The notes beneath the pieces are model-generated. The model did no database searches, was not told where the DNA came from, and worked only from the letters and a program-made list of their open reading frames with translations. Of a stretch of DNA of 64,000 nt, positions 62,928-64,000 are shown piece after piece; the first letter of the stretch is position 1, and each line of letters opens with the position of its first letter. The translations under genes were made by a program, and so were the position numbers. This DNA comes from Frigoribacterium sp. JB110 (GTDB taxonomy: Bacteria; Actinomycetota; Actinomycetes; Actinomycetales; Microbacteriaceae): positions 107,996 through 171,995 of the forward strand of contig NZ_FUIA01000008.1 of NCBI RefSeq assembly GCF_900163665.1. Direction: 5' to 3'.

Positions 62928-63932
62928 CTACTTCTTCGCGCGCGAGGGCTGCACGCGCGGGGGCTCTCCCGGCATCTTCGGGAAATCTGGCGGGAAGGGC
63001 AGCTCGCCGAGCCCGTCGTCGAGATCGCGCTGCCACCACTGAAGCAGCGTCTCGATGCGGCCGGGGCGTTCGGCGAAGCCGGCCCAGGGGTCGCCCACGT
63101 CGCGCAGCCGCTCGGTCACGGTCCGGATGGTGAAGGCATGCGGGTCAAGGCCGTCGAGCTCATCCCAGGTCACCGGCGTCGACACCGTGGCCTGCGGCAG
63201 CGGCCGCGGACTGTAGGCACCGGCCATGGTGCGGTCGCGGTTGGCCTGGTTGTAGTCGACGAAGATCCGATCGCCGCGCTCCTCCTTCCACCAGTTCGTC
63301 GTGACGCGCTCGGGCATCCGGCGCTCCAGTTCGCGCCCCGCGGCGATCACGGCGTGACGGACGTCGAGGAACTCCCATTCCGGATCTATCGGACAGAAGG
63401 CGTGGATGCCCCGGTTCCCGCTGGTCTTGACCCACAGTTCCAGCCCTGCCTCGGCCAGCACCTCGCGCATGCCGTGTGCGGCATATACCACGTCGGCGAA
63501 GTCGTTTCCCGGCTGCGGGTCCAGGTCGATGCGCAGTTCGACCGGTCTGTCGGTGTCAGAGGCGAGCGACGCCCATGGATGGAACACCACGGTGTTCATC
63601 TGCGCGGCCCACACGATGGCGGCCGGCTCGGTGAGCACGAGCTGGCGGTGCCGCCTGCCGCTGTTGTACGTCACGGGAACGGACTCGACGTAGTCGGGTG
63701 CCCCCTTGGGCGGGTTCTTCGAGAAGAAGCTGTCGCCGTCGACGGAGGCGGGGAAGCGCTCCAGCGACACGGGTCGGTCACCGTTGTGCGCGAGGAAGGG
63801 CTCGGCGACCGCGATCAGGTACTCGGCGAGGTCGCGCTTGGTGATCCCGGCCTCCGGCCAGACCTCCCGGCCGGGGCTCGACAGCGAGATCTCGCGCCCG
63901 CCCGCCTCGAGCGTGATTCGTTCCGAAGCCAT
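62928..63932 (-). CDS. LigD-type polymerase/primase domain protein
   Basis: A 334-residue stand-alone archaeo-eukaryotic primase-like domain. RIDLDPQPGNDFADV has the two metal-binding Asp residues, KTSGNRGIHAFCPI the ribonucleotide-binding block, and RTMAGAYSPRPLPQATVSTPV a conserved late segment. It adds nucleotides at breaks during end joining. No Ku, nuclease or ligase domain is attached; Ku is not in the window. Converges with the LigC-type ligase. Confidence 0.92.
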   Translation of the reverse strand: MASERITLEAGGREISLSSPGREVWPEAGITKRDLAEYLIAVAEPFLAHNGDRPVSLERFPASVDGDSFFSKNPPKGAPDYVESVPVTYNSGRRHRQLVLTEPAAIVWAAQMNTVVFHPWASLASDTDRPVELRIDLDPQPGNDFADVVYAAHGMREVLAEAGLELWVKTSGNRGIHAFCPIDPEWEFLDVRHAVIAAGRELERRMPERVTTNWWKEERGDRIFVDYNQANRDRTMAGAYSPRPLPQATVSTPVTWDELDGLDPHAFTIRTVTERLRDVGDPWAGFAERPGRIETLLQWWQRDLDDGLGELPFPPDFPKMPGEPPRVQPSRAKK

Positions 63933-64000
63933 GCCCCCGAGCGTATGCCGCCCGCCCGCCGAGCGGTACCCCGCCCCGCCCCCGCGCGTCCCCCGGCGCA

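Overview
The window is high-GC, densely packed chromosomal DNA of an actinobacterium. Codon use, short intergenic gaps, frequent ATGA start/stop overlaps and gene content point to Microbacteriaceae, probably Microbacterium (inferred by eye, not by database comparison). I see no tRNA, rRNA, CRISPR array, phage or intact insertion sequence. The only RNA gene is the small SRP RNA near the left edge.

Layout. 1-2.3 kb: start of a MoxR ATPase, SRP RNA, a DUF2568 membrane protein and a GlcD-type flavin oxidase. 2.4-13.6 kb: an amino-sugar and cell-wall recycling region with a sugar ABC importer, GH3 NagZ-like hexosaminidase, AnmK, a BadF-type amino-sugar kinase, GH20 hexosaminidase, a ROK repressor, YqhA and NagB. 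A 60-residue ORF next to the kinase may be what is left of murQ. 13.8-18 kb: an L,D-transpeptidase, a GNAT protein, and an Ada-AlkA fusion coupled to Ogt (alkylation repair). 18-27.2 kb: purH, purN, an SDR, a PerM/DUF6350 homologue, then sucD-sucC. A DUF222-HNH nuclease gene with an SOS-like box and a broken aarF kinase gene sit between the PerM homologue and sucD.

27.5-56.3 kb is the most distinctive part: an arabinan/arabinose utilisation locus. It holds a YtfQ-YtfR-YtfT-YjfF-type furanose ABC importer, a second ATPase with a LacI regulator, four very large secreted GH43 proteins, a DUF916-like/LPXTG surface protein with a WxL-like partner, and the operon araD-araB-araA-aldose epimerase. 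A 14-bp palindrome, consensus TGTTACCGGNAACA, occurs before the importer, in the divergent promoter region of the GH43/surface cluster, and before araD, with an imperfect fourth copy. This suggests one LacI regulon covering depolymerisation outside the cell, import, and conversion to D-xylulose 5-phosphate. All four GH43 proteins end in the same module of about 80 residues with one cysteine at each end.

56.6-64 kb: a small membrane protein, a membrane protein/winged-helix regulator/CPBP protease operon, an acyl-CoA dehydrogenase, a phytoene-desaturase-like flavoprotein, and LigC-type and LigD-polymerase-type repair enzymes.

Intergenic DNA is unusually rich in long imperfect palindromes. Three (2.3, 35.3 and 50.2 kb) are copies of one asymmetric element. 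A 25-bp unit recurs six times in two gaps (27.4 and 56.4 kb). A 160-bp inverted repeat at 32.5 kb looks like a discrete element.
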